A DNA stretch of 35,448 bases from an uncultured Clostridium sp. (GCA_900555615.1 USMB01000013.1:1-35448), one strand, 5' to 3'; counted from the stretch's first letter, positions 1 to 7,399 are shown. Numbers and translations are program-made. Notes: a model not told the origin generated them from the sequence alone.

Positions 1-142
1 GTAGTGGAATAGGACCTGATACTTTTGCTCCTGTTTTCTTAGCAGTATCTACTATCTTTTCAGCAGACTGATCTAAAACTACATGGTCATAAGCTTTTAG
101 TCTTATTCTAATTTTTTCACTTGCTACAATTGAATTTGCCAT
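1..142 (-). CDS. rpsJ: 30S ribosomal protein S10, N-terminal part (cut by window edge)
   Basis: This is the first 47 codons of ribosomal protein S10, a small-subunit protein that in other bacteria also takes part in transcription antitermination as NusE. The translation contains the S10 signature EKIRIRLKAYDH, then LDQSAEKIV and TGAKVSGPIP, which match the family closely. There is a short extra N-terminal segment (MANSIVAS) before the usual start of homology. The gene runs off the left edge, so the C-terminal half is not seen. A GGAGGG ribosome site lies about 8 bases before the ATG. In most bacteria rpsJ opens the S10 ribosomal protein operon, and the strong promoter and long leader just upstream fit that role. 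Confidence 0.95.
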   Translation of the reverse strand, partial: MANSIVASEKIRIRLKAYDHVVLDQSAEKIVDTAKKTGAKVSGPIPL

Positions 143-398
143 TGTAATTTTCCCTCCTTAAAATAATAATATAATTTAAATTACGCGTTGGCAAGTTATA
201 ACACATCCGGGTGTTTTGCTTTTACCCATTTTAAAATCCCAAAAATTCGCATGATGATTCTGGGATAAGTGCTCTAATATAATTATTAAAATTAAACTTA
301 CCGCCTGGTCTAGCCAAGACATACTCCACTGAAGTTCCCTCCATCCCACTATTCCGTAAGGATGTAGCCACATTCAGCTTCAACGCTATATTTCATGC
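143..398 (-). ncRNA. Structured 5' leader of the S10 operon (candidate autoregulatory RNA)
   Basis: About 250 untranslated bases separate the predicted transcription start (about 398) from the rpsJ ATG. Read on the minus strand, they can form a closed RNA domain. Bases 381-386 (GCGUUG) pair with 185-190 (CAACGC), and the helix can continue with AAG/CUU (378-380 with 193-195) past a 2-base bulge. Inside are hairpins at 237-265 (UCCCA/UGGGA), 200-215 (AACAC/GUGUU), 304-317 (CUUGG/CCAGG) and a helix 360-364 with 342-346. A further pairing, 356-360 with 297-301 (CUUAC/GUAAG), shares one base with the last helix, so the two may be alternatives. No poly-U run follows, so a terminator-type attenuator is not evident. 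Autoregulation by a ribosomal protein is an inference from known ribosomal leaders. Confidence 0.6.
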
Positions 399-404
399 TC
401 ATCT

Positions 405-433
405 ATTATATAATGTTTTTTACATAAAGTCAA
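405..433 (-). promoter_or_regulatory. Sigma-A type promoter for rpsJ
   Basis: On the minus strand there is TTGACT, a 17-base spacer and a perfect TATAAT. It lies just after the terminator of the dCMP deaminase gene and reads towards rpsJ, giving a start near 398. Confidence 0.8.
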
Positions 434-452
434 TACTTTTGTCATAAAAAGT

Positions 453-497
453 TAAAAAAGGCAAAGTGTGCTTGGACTGCTACACTTTACCTTTTTC
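453..497 (-). terminator. Rho-independent terminator of the dCMP deaminase gene
   Basis: An inverted repeat (460-469 with 482-491, 10 bp with one mismatch) is followed on the minus strand by six T. It begins directly after the deaminase stop codon and insulates the rpsJ promoter. Confidence 0.85.
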
Positions 498-498
498 T

Positions 499-990
499 TT
501 ACAATTCAATCTTTATCTCCTTTTTTCCGCCTAAATCTAATTTCTTGTATGTAACACCGCACTCATCAAACAACTTACGAGAAGCAATATTGTTCTCACT
601 ATCTTTATATTTATCGTCCAAATAAACAACCTCTTTTATTCCTGATTGAATAATAATTTTTGCACATTCATTGCAAGGAAATAAATCTACATATATTTTA
701 GCATCTTCTAAATCCTTTTTGCTTCCTCTATAGTTCAAAATTGCATTCATCTCTGAGTGACAAACATATGGATATTTTGTATTCAAATTATCTCCATCTC
801 TTCCCCAAGGAAATCGTTCATCATTATATCCATTTGGTGCACCATTATATCCTATTGATAAAATCCTATTATCATTGCTTACAATACATGCTCCAACTTG
901 TGTACTTGGATCTTTACTTCTCATTGCTGATAATTTAGCTATCGCCATAAAATATTCATCCCATCCTATATAATCTTTTCTTGCTTCCAT
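499..990 (-). CDS. Deoxycytidylate (dCMP) deaminase family protein
   Basis: This 163-residue protein belongs to the zinc-dependent cytidine/deoxycytidylate deaminase family. It probably converts dCMP to dUMP, supplying the thymidylate pathway in the cytoplasm. The zinc site is clear: HSE at residues 78-80 (His ligand and catalytic Glu) and PCNEC at 105-109 (two Cys ligands). The N-terminal DEYFMAIAKLSAMRSKDPSTQVGA and GYNGAPNGYND segments are typical of dCMP deaminase and of the B. subtilis competence-named relative ComEB. The ATG at 990 has an AGGAG site a few bases upstream. No clear promoter separates it from the secF terminator upstream, so it may depend on read-through or a weak promoter. 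Family assignment is strong; substrate is inferred from the family. Confidence 0.9.
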   Translation of the reverse strand: MEARKDYIGWDEYFMAIAKLSAMRSKDPSTQVGACIVSNDNRILSIGYNGAPNGYNDERFPWGRDGDNLNTKYPYVCHSEMNAILNYRGSKKDLEDAKIYVDLFPCNECAKIIIQSGIKEVVYLDDKYKDSENNIASRKLFDECGVTYKKLDLGGKKEIKIEL

Positions 991-1011
991 TTCATTTCTC
1001 CTTTCTAACTA

Positions 1012-1045
1012 AGAAAAGCTATTTTAAGTCTCCCTAAAATAGCCT
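1012..1045 (-). terminator. Terminator after secF
   Basis: A perfect 9-bp inverted repeat (GCTATTTTA, 1018-1026, with 1035-1043) is followed on the minus strand by TTTTCTT. It sits just past the secF stop codon. Confidence 0.75.
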
Positions 1046-1051
1046 CTTCTC

Positions 1052-1675
1052 TTATTTCTCATTTTCTTTTACTACACCCATTATACTAGCGATGTACATT
1101 TCTATTACAAGAACAGGAATAAATCTTCCAACTGGAATTCTTGTTATTGCAATAATTGCAAGTAAAAATAATTCTCCTAATATTGGCATACATATTGTTC
1201 TTGCAAGAACTTTCCATATTCCTTTTTTGAAATATCTTATTGCCATATATATTAATACCAAAACTCCTGAAATTATAAATGGTATAATGTATTTTTTATA
1301 CATATCTCTAATTCTTGTTGCAGGTACTGTCTTTACCGTAGTATTTTCTGTAGTTTGTTCAAATTCGTAATTTTCTTTTAGTTTGCTTACTATGTTGTCT
1401 TTTTGTTCATCTGTAATTTCTTTTGCTCTTATTGTAACCATGTCTTTATAAATCTCTACAGTTTGAACCATGTTATTTTCACTGCCTAATACATCATTTA
1501 CAATGCTTTTTACTTTATCTTTATCTACTTCTTGTTCAATATATACATCAATACTTTGGCTTTGTGAAAATCTTAATTCTTTGTTAAATCCCATTATATT
1601 TATAACTACTATTCCAGCAAGTATAACTAATACTTCTATAGCAGTAATTATAATTCTTATATTTTTTTGTTTCAT
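1052..1675 (-). CDS. secF: Short, divergent SecF-like protein translocase subunit
   Basis: This 207-residue membrane protein directly follows a SecD-like gene (10-base gap), the usual secD-secF order. It has an N-terminal membrane helix (about 9-28), an extracytoplasmic domain of about 95 residues, and then about three hydrophobic segments (roughly 130-148, 158-178, 185-202). A normal SecF is about 300 residues with six helices. By position this one appears to stop after the fourth helix, and the next sequence is a terminator, so it is not a simple frameshift. The usual GIDFxGG motif after helix 1 is not seen. SecDF normally uses the proton gradient to pull exported proteins across the membrane; whether this reduced form can is doubtful. 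Identification rests on topology, gene order and the YMAIRYFKK-type segment after helix 2. Confidence 0.65.
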   Translation of the reverse strand: MKQKNIRIIITAIEVLVILAGIVVINIMGFNKELRFSQSQSIDVYIEQEVDKDKVKSIVNDVLGSENNMVQTVEIYKDMVTIRAKEITDEQKDNIVSKLKENYEFEQTTENTTVKTVPATRIRDMYKKYIIPFIISGVLVLIYMAIRYFKKGIWKVLARTICMPILGELFLLAIIAITRIPVGRFIPVLVIEMYIASIMGVVKENEK

Positions 1676-1685
1676 CTGTTGCCTC

Positions 1686-3062
1686 CTATTTGCTTTCTTT
1701 CAATTTTAATAATGTTTTTGTTACAACTATATTGTATACTGCAATTAATACTAATCCCCAGAACATTATCATTCCAAAACTACTTAAGCTTGTCCAACCA
1801 GAGAAGCAGAATACAATTGTTATTATTATTATTGGAATTATGCTTGTAAATAATTCTTTATATGATGCTTTTGTTGCTTCAGATACAACATCCATTGTTT
1901 TAGTTTTGTTTAATATCATTTGGTTTAATTTTAAGTTTATTATTATTGTTAATAATATAGCTCCTATTCCTTCTATTGAAATTATAACATTTGTATATCT
2001 TAACAATAGTGATGTTAAAGCAATAAATCCTATAAAAGATATACTTGCAAGTAATCCTTTTCCTTTATATTTAATTGTTGCTATTATAAATATTATAACT
2101 AATATTACTGCAACTCCTGCTATAAAATAGATTAATTGTTGTTGCTCTATGTCTGATTCTACATATCTATTAACATCTACTTCATAGTCTATTGGATATT
2201 TTCCTGCATTTATTAACATTGAAAGTTCTGCTGCTTTTGCTATACTGTTGTTTACTGTTGTTGTATTGCTTGTTTGTGAACCTATTTTTACTGTTATTTT
2301 ATTTTTTTCATATTTTTCAATATCATATGATGTTCCTGCAATTGTTAGTGATGCTATTTTTTTGGTTTCTTCACTTTTTTGAGTTTCTGTTCCTTCTGTT
2401 GTAGTATTTGTTGTTGTGCTGTCCTCATCTGTTGATGATTCTGTTGTTGTGTTGTCTGATGTTGTATTATTTTTTGATTCTGCTTCACTAACTTCTGTTG
2501 CTAATACCGCATAATCATTTTTTACTTCATCTAATTTTGCTTGTCCATCTTTAGTTAATATTAATTCTAAATAAACTTGATATGCTCCATCAGCATTTGA
2601 TGTATAAGTATATTGTGCTTTTTTTATCATAGAATCATTTAATAATACATTTTCAGTATCTTTTTCTTTCATTTCAACTTTTCCTGATGCAGTTAAATAA
2701 TATACATATGTGTCTGTATTGCTGTTTTCTGGAAGTTCTACTCTTATTGTTCCATTTTCTTTATCTAAAGAGATTGTATAATCTTGAGCTCCTAAATCTT
2801 TTAGTCTATTTTCTACTGTTTTCTTTACAGTTTCATAATTTTCTACTGTTAATTCTTCATCTGATGGTTTTGTTTTTCCTTCTGTGCTTCCATCTGTTAC
2901 TTTTATTTCTACTACTCTTTCTCCGTTTAGTTCTCTTCCTAATGAGTATTCCTTTACTTTGTCTTCCATTCTATTTTGCGTTTGGATGTATACTCCACCA
3001 AATGCGACTAATGATACTAGTACAATTGCTAATATTATCGTTATTATTTTTACTTTTTTCAT
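1686..3062 (-). CDS. secD: SecD-like protein translocase subunit
   Basis: This 458-residue protein has the SecD plan: membrane helix 1 (about 5-25), a large extracytoplasmic region, and five further helices (from about 310). Family features are VEIKVTDG and the ENRLKDLGAQDYTI segment (P1 domain), a KVEMKEKD/ILTKDGQAKLDEV segment, and LINAGKYPI just before helix 2, matching the conserved (L)xAGxxPxP region. Two things are odd. Residues 198-235 are a Thr/Ser/Glu/Asp-rich low-complexity insert. The helix that normally carries a conserved Asp used in proton transfer (AVDANVLIFERI in typical SecD) here reads INLKLNQMILNK, with no acidic residue at that place by eye. It is downstream of an HD-domain gene (23-base gap) and upstream of secF, probably one operon. 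Confident as a SecD homologue, less so that it works normally. Confidence 0.8.
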   Translation of the reverse strand: MKKVKIITIILAIVLVSLVAFGGVYIQTQNRMEDKVKEYSLGRELNGERVVEIKVTDGSTEGKTKPSDEELTVENYETVKKTVENRLKDLGAQDYTISLDKENGTIRVELPENSNTDTYVYYLTASGKVEMKEKDTENVLLNDSMIKKAQYTYTSNADGAYQVYLELILTKDGQAKLDEVKNDYAVLATEVSEAESKNNTTSDNTTTESSTDEDSTTTNTTTEGTETQKSEETKKIASLTIAGTSYDIEKYEKNKITVKIGSQTSNTTTVNNSIAKAAELSMLINAGKYPIDYEVDVNRYVESDIEQQQLIYFIAGVAVILVIIFIIATIKYKGKGLLASISFIGFIALTSLLLRYTNVIISIEGIGAILLTIIINLKLNQMILNKTKTMDVVSEATKASYKELFTSIIPIIIITIVFCFSGWTSLSSFGMIMFWGLVLIAVYNIVVTKTLLKLKESK

Positions 3063-3085
3063 TTTTTGTTACCATTCCTTCCTAA

Positions 3086-3745
3086 TTATAGTAATTTTGT
3101 TCCATTGATTACCAATTCAAACCATATATGCAAAAATTTTGCTGCATATTTGCTCATCATTGTTCTATCCATAAATATTTGGAAATAATCTAACACAGGA
3201 CATATTTGTGTATCTATAGTTAAATTCAATGTTACCGTTCTTGTCTTTTCGTTGACTTCTAGATTTGCATCTGTAACTGCATAATTTACTCTATCATGAA
3301 TATCAAATGTTGACATGTTTGTGTTTACTACTCTATCTCTATGAACATCTGATTTGTCTGCTAATATCAATGCTGCTGATATGTTGCTTACTGCTGTTCC
3401 TGTGTTTTCATCATGATTTCCTATTGCCATCATGATTTCTGTTCTTTCTTCTGCTGACATTCCCATTTCTTTTAAGATGTTATATGCCAATATTGCTCCT
3501 GTATGAGCATGGTCAACTCTATTTACACAGTTTCCTATATCATGTAAATATCCAGCAATTTTTCCTAATTCTATAGTTCTTTCATCATAGCCTAGTTTTC
3601 GAAGTATTTCTTCTGTTCTTTTTGATACAATTCCTATATGCCTATAAGAATGTTCAGTATATCCTAGTGCTTCTAATTGCTTTTGAGAAGCTCTAACAAA
3701 TGCCTCTACTTCTTCATTTTTCTTTACGTCTTCTAATGTTATCAT
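3086..3745 (-). CDS. HD-domain phosphohydrolase
   Basis: This 219-residue protein has an HD metal-dependent phosphohydrolase domain filling its middle. The metal-binding pattern is visible: His32 and His36, the HD pair His68-Asp69 in GYLHDIGN, His79/His81, NHD at 110-112, and LADKSD with Asp130 and Asp133. Such proteins usually cleave phosphate esters of nucleotides or signalling nucleotides, but the substrate cannot be told from sequence. There is no membrane segment, so it should be cytoplasmic. It is the first gene of an HD-secD-secF unit with its own promoter, and an AGGAGGC site supports the ATG at 3745. Co-transcription with secDF may be a conserved gene order worth checking, not proof of a shared function. 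Confidence 0.85.
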   Translation of the reverse strand: MITLEDVKKNEEVEAFVRASQKQLEALGYTEHSYRHIGIVSKRTEEILRKLGYDERTIELGKIAGYLHDIGNCVNRVDHAHTGAILAYNILKEMGMSAEERTEIMMAIGNHDENTGTAVSNISAALILADKSDVHRDRVVNTNMSTFDIHDRVNYAVTDANLEVNEKTRTVTLNLTIDTQICPVLDYFQIFMDRTMMSKYAAKFLHIWFELVINGTKLL

Positions 3746-3769
3746 ACTTGCCTCCTTTTGCCTGTATAG

Positions 3770-3798
3770 ATTTTACCCTATTTTTCCAAAAATATCAA
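3770..3798 (-). promoter_or_regulatory. Sigma-A type promoter for the HD-secD-secF unit
   Basis: On the minus strand: TTGATA, a 17-base spacer and TAAAAT, placed 25 bases before the HD gene start. Confidence 0.65.
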
Positions 3799-3817
3799 CT
3801 GTTTTTTGCATATTTTT

Positions 3818-4168
3818 TTAAACCTTGTTTACTCCTATAATCCCTCCGAACATTCCACATGTCATTCCTGATATAATAACTATTATTGATGTCATTGTTA
3901 ATCCAAAGTTTTGATAAATAAGTCCAGATAACACATACAAGCTTAATAAATATATTCCTCCTATTATTGCTCCATTTAATAACCCATTTCTACTTGCTTT
4001 AAAGTTTCCTATTGAGCTTCCTATTAATATGCTGATTGCTGTGATTACAATTATTACTGGTGTTGTAAAACTTTCACTCACATTTGTGTATGTTAATACA
4101 ATAGAGAATATAAATAAAAAGATCATTGTTGTTATTAGTGATATTATCACTCCTTTTATTATGTTCAT
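3818..4168 (-). CDS. TIGR04086/YrzE-like small membrane protein
   Basis: This 116-residue protein is almost wholly hydrophobic, with four predicted membrane helices and glycine-rich turns (IGSSIGNF, LLNGAIIGGIYLLSLYVLSG, GMTCGMFGGIIGV). This pattern fits the TIGR04086 family of Firmicute membrane proteins, whose function is unknown. An ATG ten codons further upstream is in frame, but the GGGAGG ribosome site lies immediately before the codon at 4168, so that start was chosen. It follows the rhodanese gene on the same strand after about 54 bases and is probably the last gene of that unit. The family call is by pattern recognition; another small four-helix membrane family remains possible. Confidence 0.65.
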   Translation of the reverse strand: MNIIKGVIISLITTMIFLFIFSIVLTYTNVSESFTTPVIIVITAISILIGSSIGNFKASRNGLLNGAIIGGIYLLSLYVLSGLIYQNFGLTMTSIIVIISGMTCGMFGGIIGVNKV

Positions 4169-4222
4169 AATATCCCTCCCCCTTTTATTTATATTCAATT
4201 ATTGTATTTTTATAACATTTTT

Positions 4223-4540
4223 TTACATTTCATTTAAACCACCATATAAATTAAATACATTCGAATATCCCATTCTTCTTAATTCATAACATACATTTCT
4301 ACTTCTTCCACCATATTCACAATATACTAATATTACTTGGTTCTTTTTCGGCATTTCTTCTTGTATTCTTTTTCTTATTTCATATTCTGGAATGTTTATC
4401 GCTCCTGGTATATGCCCTTCTTTGTATTCTTGAGGGCTTCTTACATCTATTGCTATTGCTCCTTGTTTCATTTTTTCATTAAATTCTTCTATTGTTATTT
4501 CACCTTTTGGTATTCTTCTGCAACATCTCCTACAATACAT
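4223..4540 (-). CDS. Rhodanese-like sulfurtransferase with Cys-rich N-terminus
   Basis: This is a single-domain rhodanese of 105 residues. Typical elements are AIDVRSPQEYKEGHIPGAINIP, the active-site loop CEYGGRS (Cys followed five residues later by Arg) and the C-terminal GYSNVFNLYGGL. Such proteins carry persulfide sulfur on the active-site Cys. The N-terminus MYCRRCCRR packs three Cys into seven residues, which is unusual and might bind metal or form disulfides. Translation was taken from the ATG at 4540 because the GGGGGATGG ribosome site lies just before it; a second ATG two codons upstream overlaps that site. The gene follows a ferredoxin gene, separated by a long palindrome. Confidence 0.85.
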   Translation of the reverse strand: MYCRRCCRRIPKGEITIEEFNEKMKQGAIAIDVRSPQEYKEGHIPGAINIPEYEIRKRIQEEMPKKNQVILVYCEYGGRSRNVCYELRRMGYSNVFNLYGGLNEM

Positions 4541-4573
4541 TTCCATCCCCCTGTATATTTTATTCGAAATATA

Positions 4574-4625
4574 ATAAATTGGTACCGAGATTTTTTGATA
4601 TTTTTCAAAAATCCTCGGTACCAAT
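4574..4625. repeat. Long palindrome between ferredoxin and rhodanese genes (probable terminator)
   Basis: The two arms of about 20 bases, centred on AAATTGGTACCGAG and its complement, match perfectly except for one bulged C. The loop is A/T-rich. On the minus strand it starts 8 bases after the ferredoxin stop and is followed by ATTTATTATATTT, so it may end the lepB-holB-ricT-ferredoxin transcript, perhaps incompletely. It is longer and more symmetrical than the other terminators in the window. Confidence 0.75.
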
Positions 4626-4632
4626 TTAACAA

Positions 4633-4812
4633 TTATTCATTAACTTCTTGTGGTGCTTCTACTGGACAAACACCTGCACATGTTCCACAGCTTATACAAG
4701 CTGATTCATCTATTACAAAACAAGTATCTCCTTGTGATATACATCCTACTGGACATGCTGCTGCACAAGCTCCACAGCTTATACATTTATCACATTGAAT
4801 TCTATATGCCAT
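4633..4812 (-). CDS. 2[4Fe-4S] ferredoxin
   Basis: This is a small gene of 59 codons. The protein has two classic cluster motifs: CDKCISCGACAAACP (from Cys10, plus the CxxCxxCxxxCP spacing) and CISCGTCAGVCP, so it should bind two [4Fe-4S] clusters. It is a soluble low-potential electron carrier of the clostridial type, likely serving fermentative or reductive enzymes. The ATG at 4812 follows a GGTGG site. It lies 23 bases after the ricT stop on the same strand and is followed by a long palindrome. RicT itself is a Cys-rich protein that binds Fe-S clusters in B. subtilis as part of a complex, but a functional link with this ferredoxin is only suggested by adjacency. Confidence 0.93.
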   Translation of the reverse strand: MAYRIQCDKCISCGACAAACPVGCISQGDTCFVIDESACISCGTCAGVCPVEAPQEVNE

Positions 4813-4835
4813 TTATCTCACCACCCTTCGCTTTT

Positions 4836-5750
4836 TTAATTATTATTTCTTATTTTAGAATCTTCTTTTTCTAATTTTTCCAATTCTTTAAGTTCTTTTT
4901 GATACTCTTTTTCTTCTTTATCTGGTTGTTCTTTTGCTATATCTTTTAAAACAGTAATATCTTTTTCATCATATTTTTTTATTTTAAAGATTTCACCATC
5001 TTTAATTTTTACTTTTACTATTTCTTTTAATGTTTCAAGTCCTTCTACTTCACCTTTTCCATCTGGTGTTTTTACTATTGCTCCAATGTTTGGTAATTTT
5101 TTTAATTTTTCTTCATAAACTTCTTGCTCATATTTTAAGCAACACATTAATCTTCCACAATTTCCTGAAATTTTTGATGGATTTAATGATATATTTTGTT
5201 CTTTTGCCATTTTTATTGATACTGTTTCAAAATCACTTAAAAATGAACAACAACATAATTCTCTACCACATACTCCATTTCCACCAATTCTTTTTACTTC
5301 ATCTCTAACTCCAATTTGTCTTAATTCTATTCTTGTTTTGTAAATTGATGCTAAATCTTTTACTAATTCTCTGAAGTCTACTCTTCCATCTGCTGTGAAA
5401 TAAAATAAAATTTTACTATTGTCAAATTTATATTCGACATCTGTTAATGTCATATTTAAATTATGTTCTTTGATTTTTTTATTACATACTTCAAATGCTT
5501 CTTTTTCTTTTTTTCTGCATTCTTCTGCATGTTTAAAATCTCTTACAGATGCAATTCTAATTACCCTTTTTAATGGCACTACTAATTTTTCTTCTTCTAT
5601 CATTCTGTTCGGTACAACTACTTCTGCTATTTCTTCTCCTTGTGTTGTTTCTACTATTACATTTTCACCTTTTTTTACTTCTAACCAATTTGGATCAAAA
5701 AAATATATTTTTCCTAATCTTTTAAATCTAACCCCTATTATTCTTTTCAT
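4836..5750 (-). CDS. ricT: PSP1-domain protein RicT (YaaT)
   Basis: This is the 304-residue homologue of B. subtilis RicT/YaaT, part of the RicA-RicF-RicT complex that supports RNase Y-dependent mRNA maturation and sporulation. The PSP1 core is clear, including FFTADGRVDFRELVKDLA-type sequence and two Cys clusters: CGRELCCC at 161-168 and CGRLMCC at 198-204. In B. subtilis the Ric proteins bind [4Fe-4S] clusters. The C-terminal 50 residues are charged and probably a coiled coil. It sits 13 bases downstream of holB, the same neighbour as in B. subtilis (holB-yaaT), which supports the call. Confidence 0.92.
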   Translation of the reverse strand: MKRIIGVRFKRLGKIYFFDPNWLEVKKGENVIVETTQGEEIAEVVVPNRMIEEEKLVVPLKRVIRIASVRDFKHAEECRKKEKEAFEVCNKKIKEHNLNMTLTDVEYKFDNSKILFYFTADGRVDFRELVKDLASIYKTRIELRQIGVRDEVKRIGGNGVCGRELCCCSFLSDFETVSIKMAKEQNISLNPSKISGNCGRLMCCLKYEQEVYEEKLKKLPNIGAIVKTPDGKGEVEGLETLKEIVKVKIKDGEIFKIKKYDEKDITVLKDIAKEQPDKEEKEYQKELKELEKLEKEDSKIRNNN

Positions 5751-5763
5751 TTAATTGTCCTTT

Positions 5764-6657
5764 CTAATTTGCTATGATAGATTTCATATTAAATAATAAA
5801 TTATCAATGCACATATCATAATTACTGTTTGCTTTTAGTCTTTTCTTTGTATCTTCCACAATTTCTACACAGTTTATATATTTTTTATTTTGTCTGCTTA
5901 GTTCTAAAAGCATTACATTTATATATTCTAATATTGATTGTATATCTTCTTTAGCTTTATATATTCCATCTGACATTTGTACTATATCTATTAAATCTTT
6001 TGTTTGCATACTTAATAATATTTTTTCTATATTTTCATATACATCTTTGTTCCCATTTAATCTTATTGCTTTTCCAATACTTCCTTGAGCTAATTCAATT
6101 ATTTTGTCACTCATTTCAATATCTGGATAATTAGCATGTATAAATTGTTTTACTTTTTCTTTTTCTATTGGTTCAAAATGCATTCTTGTACATCTTGATT
6201 TTATTGTGCTTAGCATAGTATCTTCATTTGAACAAATTAATATTATTGTAATATATTCTGGTGGCTCTTCTAGTGTTTTTAATAAACAGTTCTGAGCTTC
6301 TACTGTCATTGTGTCTGCATCATCTATCAAATATACTTTTTGAGATGATATTATCGGTTTTTCTGCAATTTTTCTTTGCACTTCTCTGATTTGATCAATT
6401 TTTATTTTTCCGTCAGTTGCTTCTATTAATTGAAAATCTGGATTATTATCAGAGTCAAATTCAATACAAGATTTACACTTACAGTCTTGCATATTTTTCT
6501 CTAAACATAATATTCTCTTAGCTACTTCTTTTGCTATTAATTTTTTTCCAATTCCTTCTGTTCCCCAAAAAAGATAGCTATGTGATGTCTTATTTAATTT
6601 TATTGCTTTTTCTAATATTTCTTTGTTTCTTTCATTTCCTAATATTTTCTCAAACAA
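5764..6657 (-). CDS. holB: DNA polymerase III delta' subunit
   Basis: This 297-residue protein is the delta' subunit of the clamp loader, which helps place the sliding clamp on DNA. It shows the AAA+ fold: a Walker A-like GTEGIGKK at 32-39, a four-Cys zinc module (Cys51, 59, 61, 64), the VYLIDDAD Walker B-like strand, LLKTLEEPP and the sensor-1/SRC segment TIKSRCTR. The ATG is 3 bases after the lepB stop codon, implying translational coupling. ricT follows. The C-terminal third is weakly conserved, as usual in this family. Confidence 0.92.
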   Translation of the reverse strand: MFEKILGNERNKEILEKAIKLNKTSHSYLFWGTEGIGKKLIAKEVAKRILCLEKNMQDCKCKSCIEFDSDNNPDFQLIEATDGKIKIDQIREVQRKIAEKPIISSQKVYLIDDADTMTVEAQNCLLKTLEEPPEYITIILICSNEDTMLSTIKSRCTRMHFEPIEKEKVKQFIHANYPDIEMSDKIIELAQGSIGKAIRLNGNKDVYENIEKILLSMQTKDLIDIVQMSDGIYKAKEDIQSILEYINVMLLELSRQNKKYINCVEIVEDTKKRLKANSNYDMCIDNLLFNMKSIIAN

Positions 6658-6660
6658 AAC

Positions 6661-7314
6661 TTATTTTACTCCTCCAAATTTTGAAAATGGCCAAAATCTA
6701 AATAATACTTTTCCTTCAATTTTTTCTAATGGTATACATCCAAATGATCTACAGTCTGTGCTTCCTGGTCTATTGTCTCCCATTGCAAATACACAATTAT
6801 CTGGAACTGTGAAATTGTTAAAGTAACTTTCTTCACTTTTTCCTTGTATCATGTCTGTAACTACTCCTGGTTGTAAATAATCTTCTTGTAACTTTTCTCC
6901 ATTAATATATACTGCGCCATTTTTTATTTCTACATAATCTCCTGGTATTCCTATTACCCTTTTTATATAGCTTCTTTTTCCACTTTCTAATACATAATAT
7001 GAAAATTTTGCTAACATAGTTTGAGGTTCATTATTATATATGGCTACTGGATTTTTCAAGTCTATATTTTCTTTTGATACTTTTGTTACACTTGGTGCTT
7101 CAAATGTAATGATGTCTCCTCTTTCTGGAAGTTTTTTTGTAGTTCTTCCCCATCTATTTAGCCATAATCTTTCATTTTCTTTTAGTGTAGGGAACATTGA
7201 ACTTTGTTGTACTATTGTTGGTGTTCCTATATAATATCTTACTAATAAGGCTAAAGCAACTGCAACTATAATGCAGACTAGCCACTCTATAATTTCTCTT
7301 AAAGTTGATTTCAT
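6661..7314 (-). CDS. lepB: Signal peptidase I
   Basis: This 217-residue type I signal peptidase is anchored by one N-terminal helix (about 9-28). It cleaves signal peptides from secreted proteins on the outer face of the membrane. The catalytic Ser39 lies in SMFPTL and the catalytic Lys in YIKRVIGIPGD. Box E GDNRPGSTDCR is also present, with C where many enzymes have S. The residues preceding Ser39 are QQS rather than the usual G-containing PTGS, a small deviation. It is the first gene of the lepB-holB-ricT-ferredoxin unit and has its own promoter. Confidence 0.93.
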   Translation of the reverse strand: MKSTLREIIEWLVCIIVAVALALLVRYYIGTPTIVQQSSMFPTLKENERLWLNRWGRTTKKLPERGDIITFEAPSVTKVSKENIDLKNPVAIYNNEPQTMLAKFSYYVLESGKRSYIKRVIGIPGDYVEIKNGAVYINGEKLQEDYLQPGVVTDMIQGKSEESYFNNFTVPDNCVFAMGDNRPGSTDCRSFGCIPLEKIEGKVLFRFWPFSKFGGVK

Positions 7315-7355
7315 TATTTATTCCTCTTTCTTTTTATTAATCTTATGTTTTCCAT

Positions 7356-7384
7356 ATTATATCTTATTTTAGACTTTTTTTCAA
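7356..7384 (-). promoter_or_regulatory. Sigma-A type promoter for lepB operon
   Basis: On the minus strand: TTGAAA, a 17-base spacer and a perfect TATAAT. It lies between the histidine kinase stop and the lepB start, so lepB-holB-ricT-ferredoxin is probably a separate unit from the murE operon. Confidence 0.8.
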
Positions 7385-7399
7385 CTGCTCTTGATAAAT

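Noticed and set aside
176..373. 65-codon minus-strand ORF before rpsJ
   Set aside because: It lies wholly in the structured rpsJ leader, has no ribosome site and its translation looks random; the helices explain the sequence better.
2380..2480. Repeated Thr/Ser codons in secD resembling a simple repeat
   Set aside because: It is an in-frame low-complexity linker within the protein, not a tandem DNA repeat or CRISPR.
1667..3108. Several plus-strand ORFs rich in Leu, Phe and Ile opposite secD/secF
   Set aside because: They are antisense to well-supported genes and their hydrophobic content is a result of A-rich codons on the other strand.
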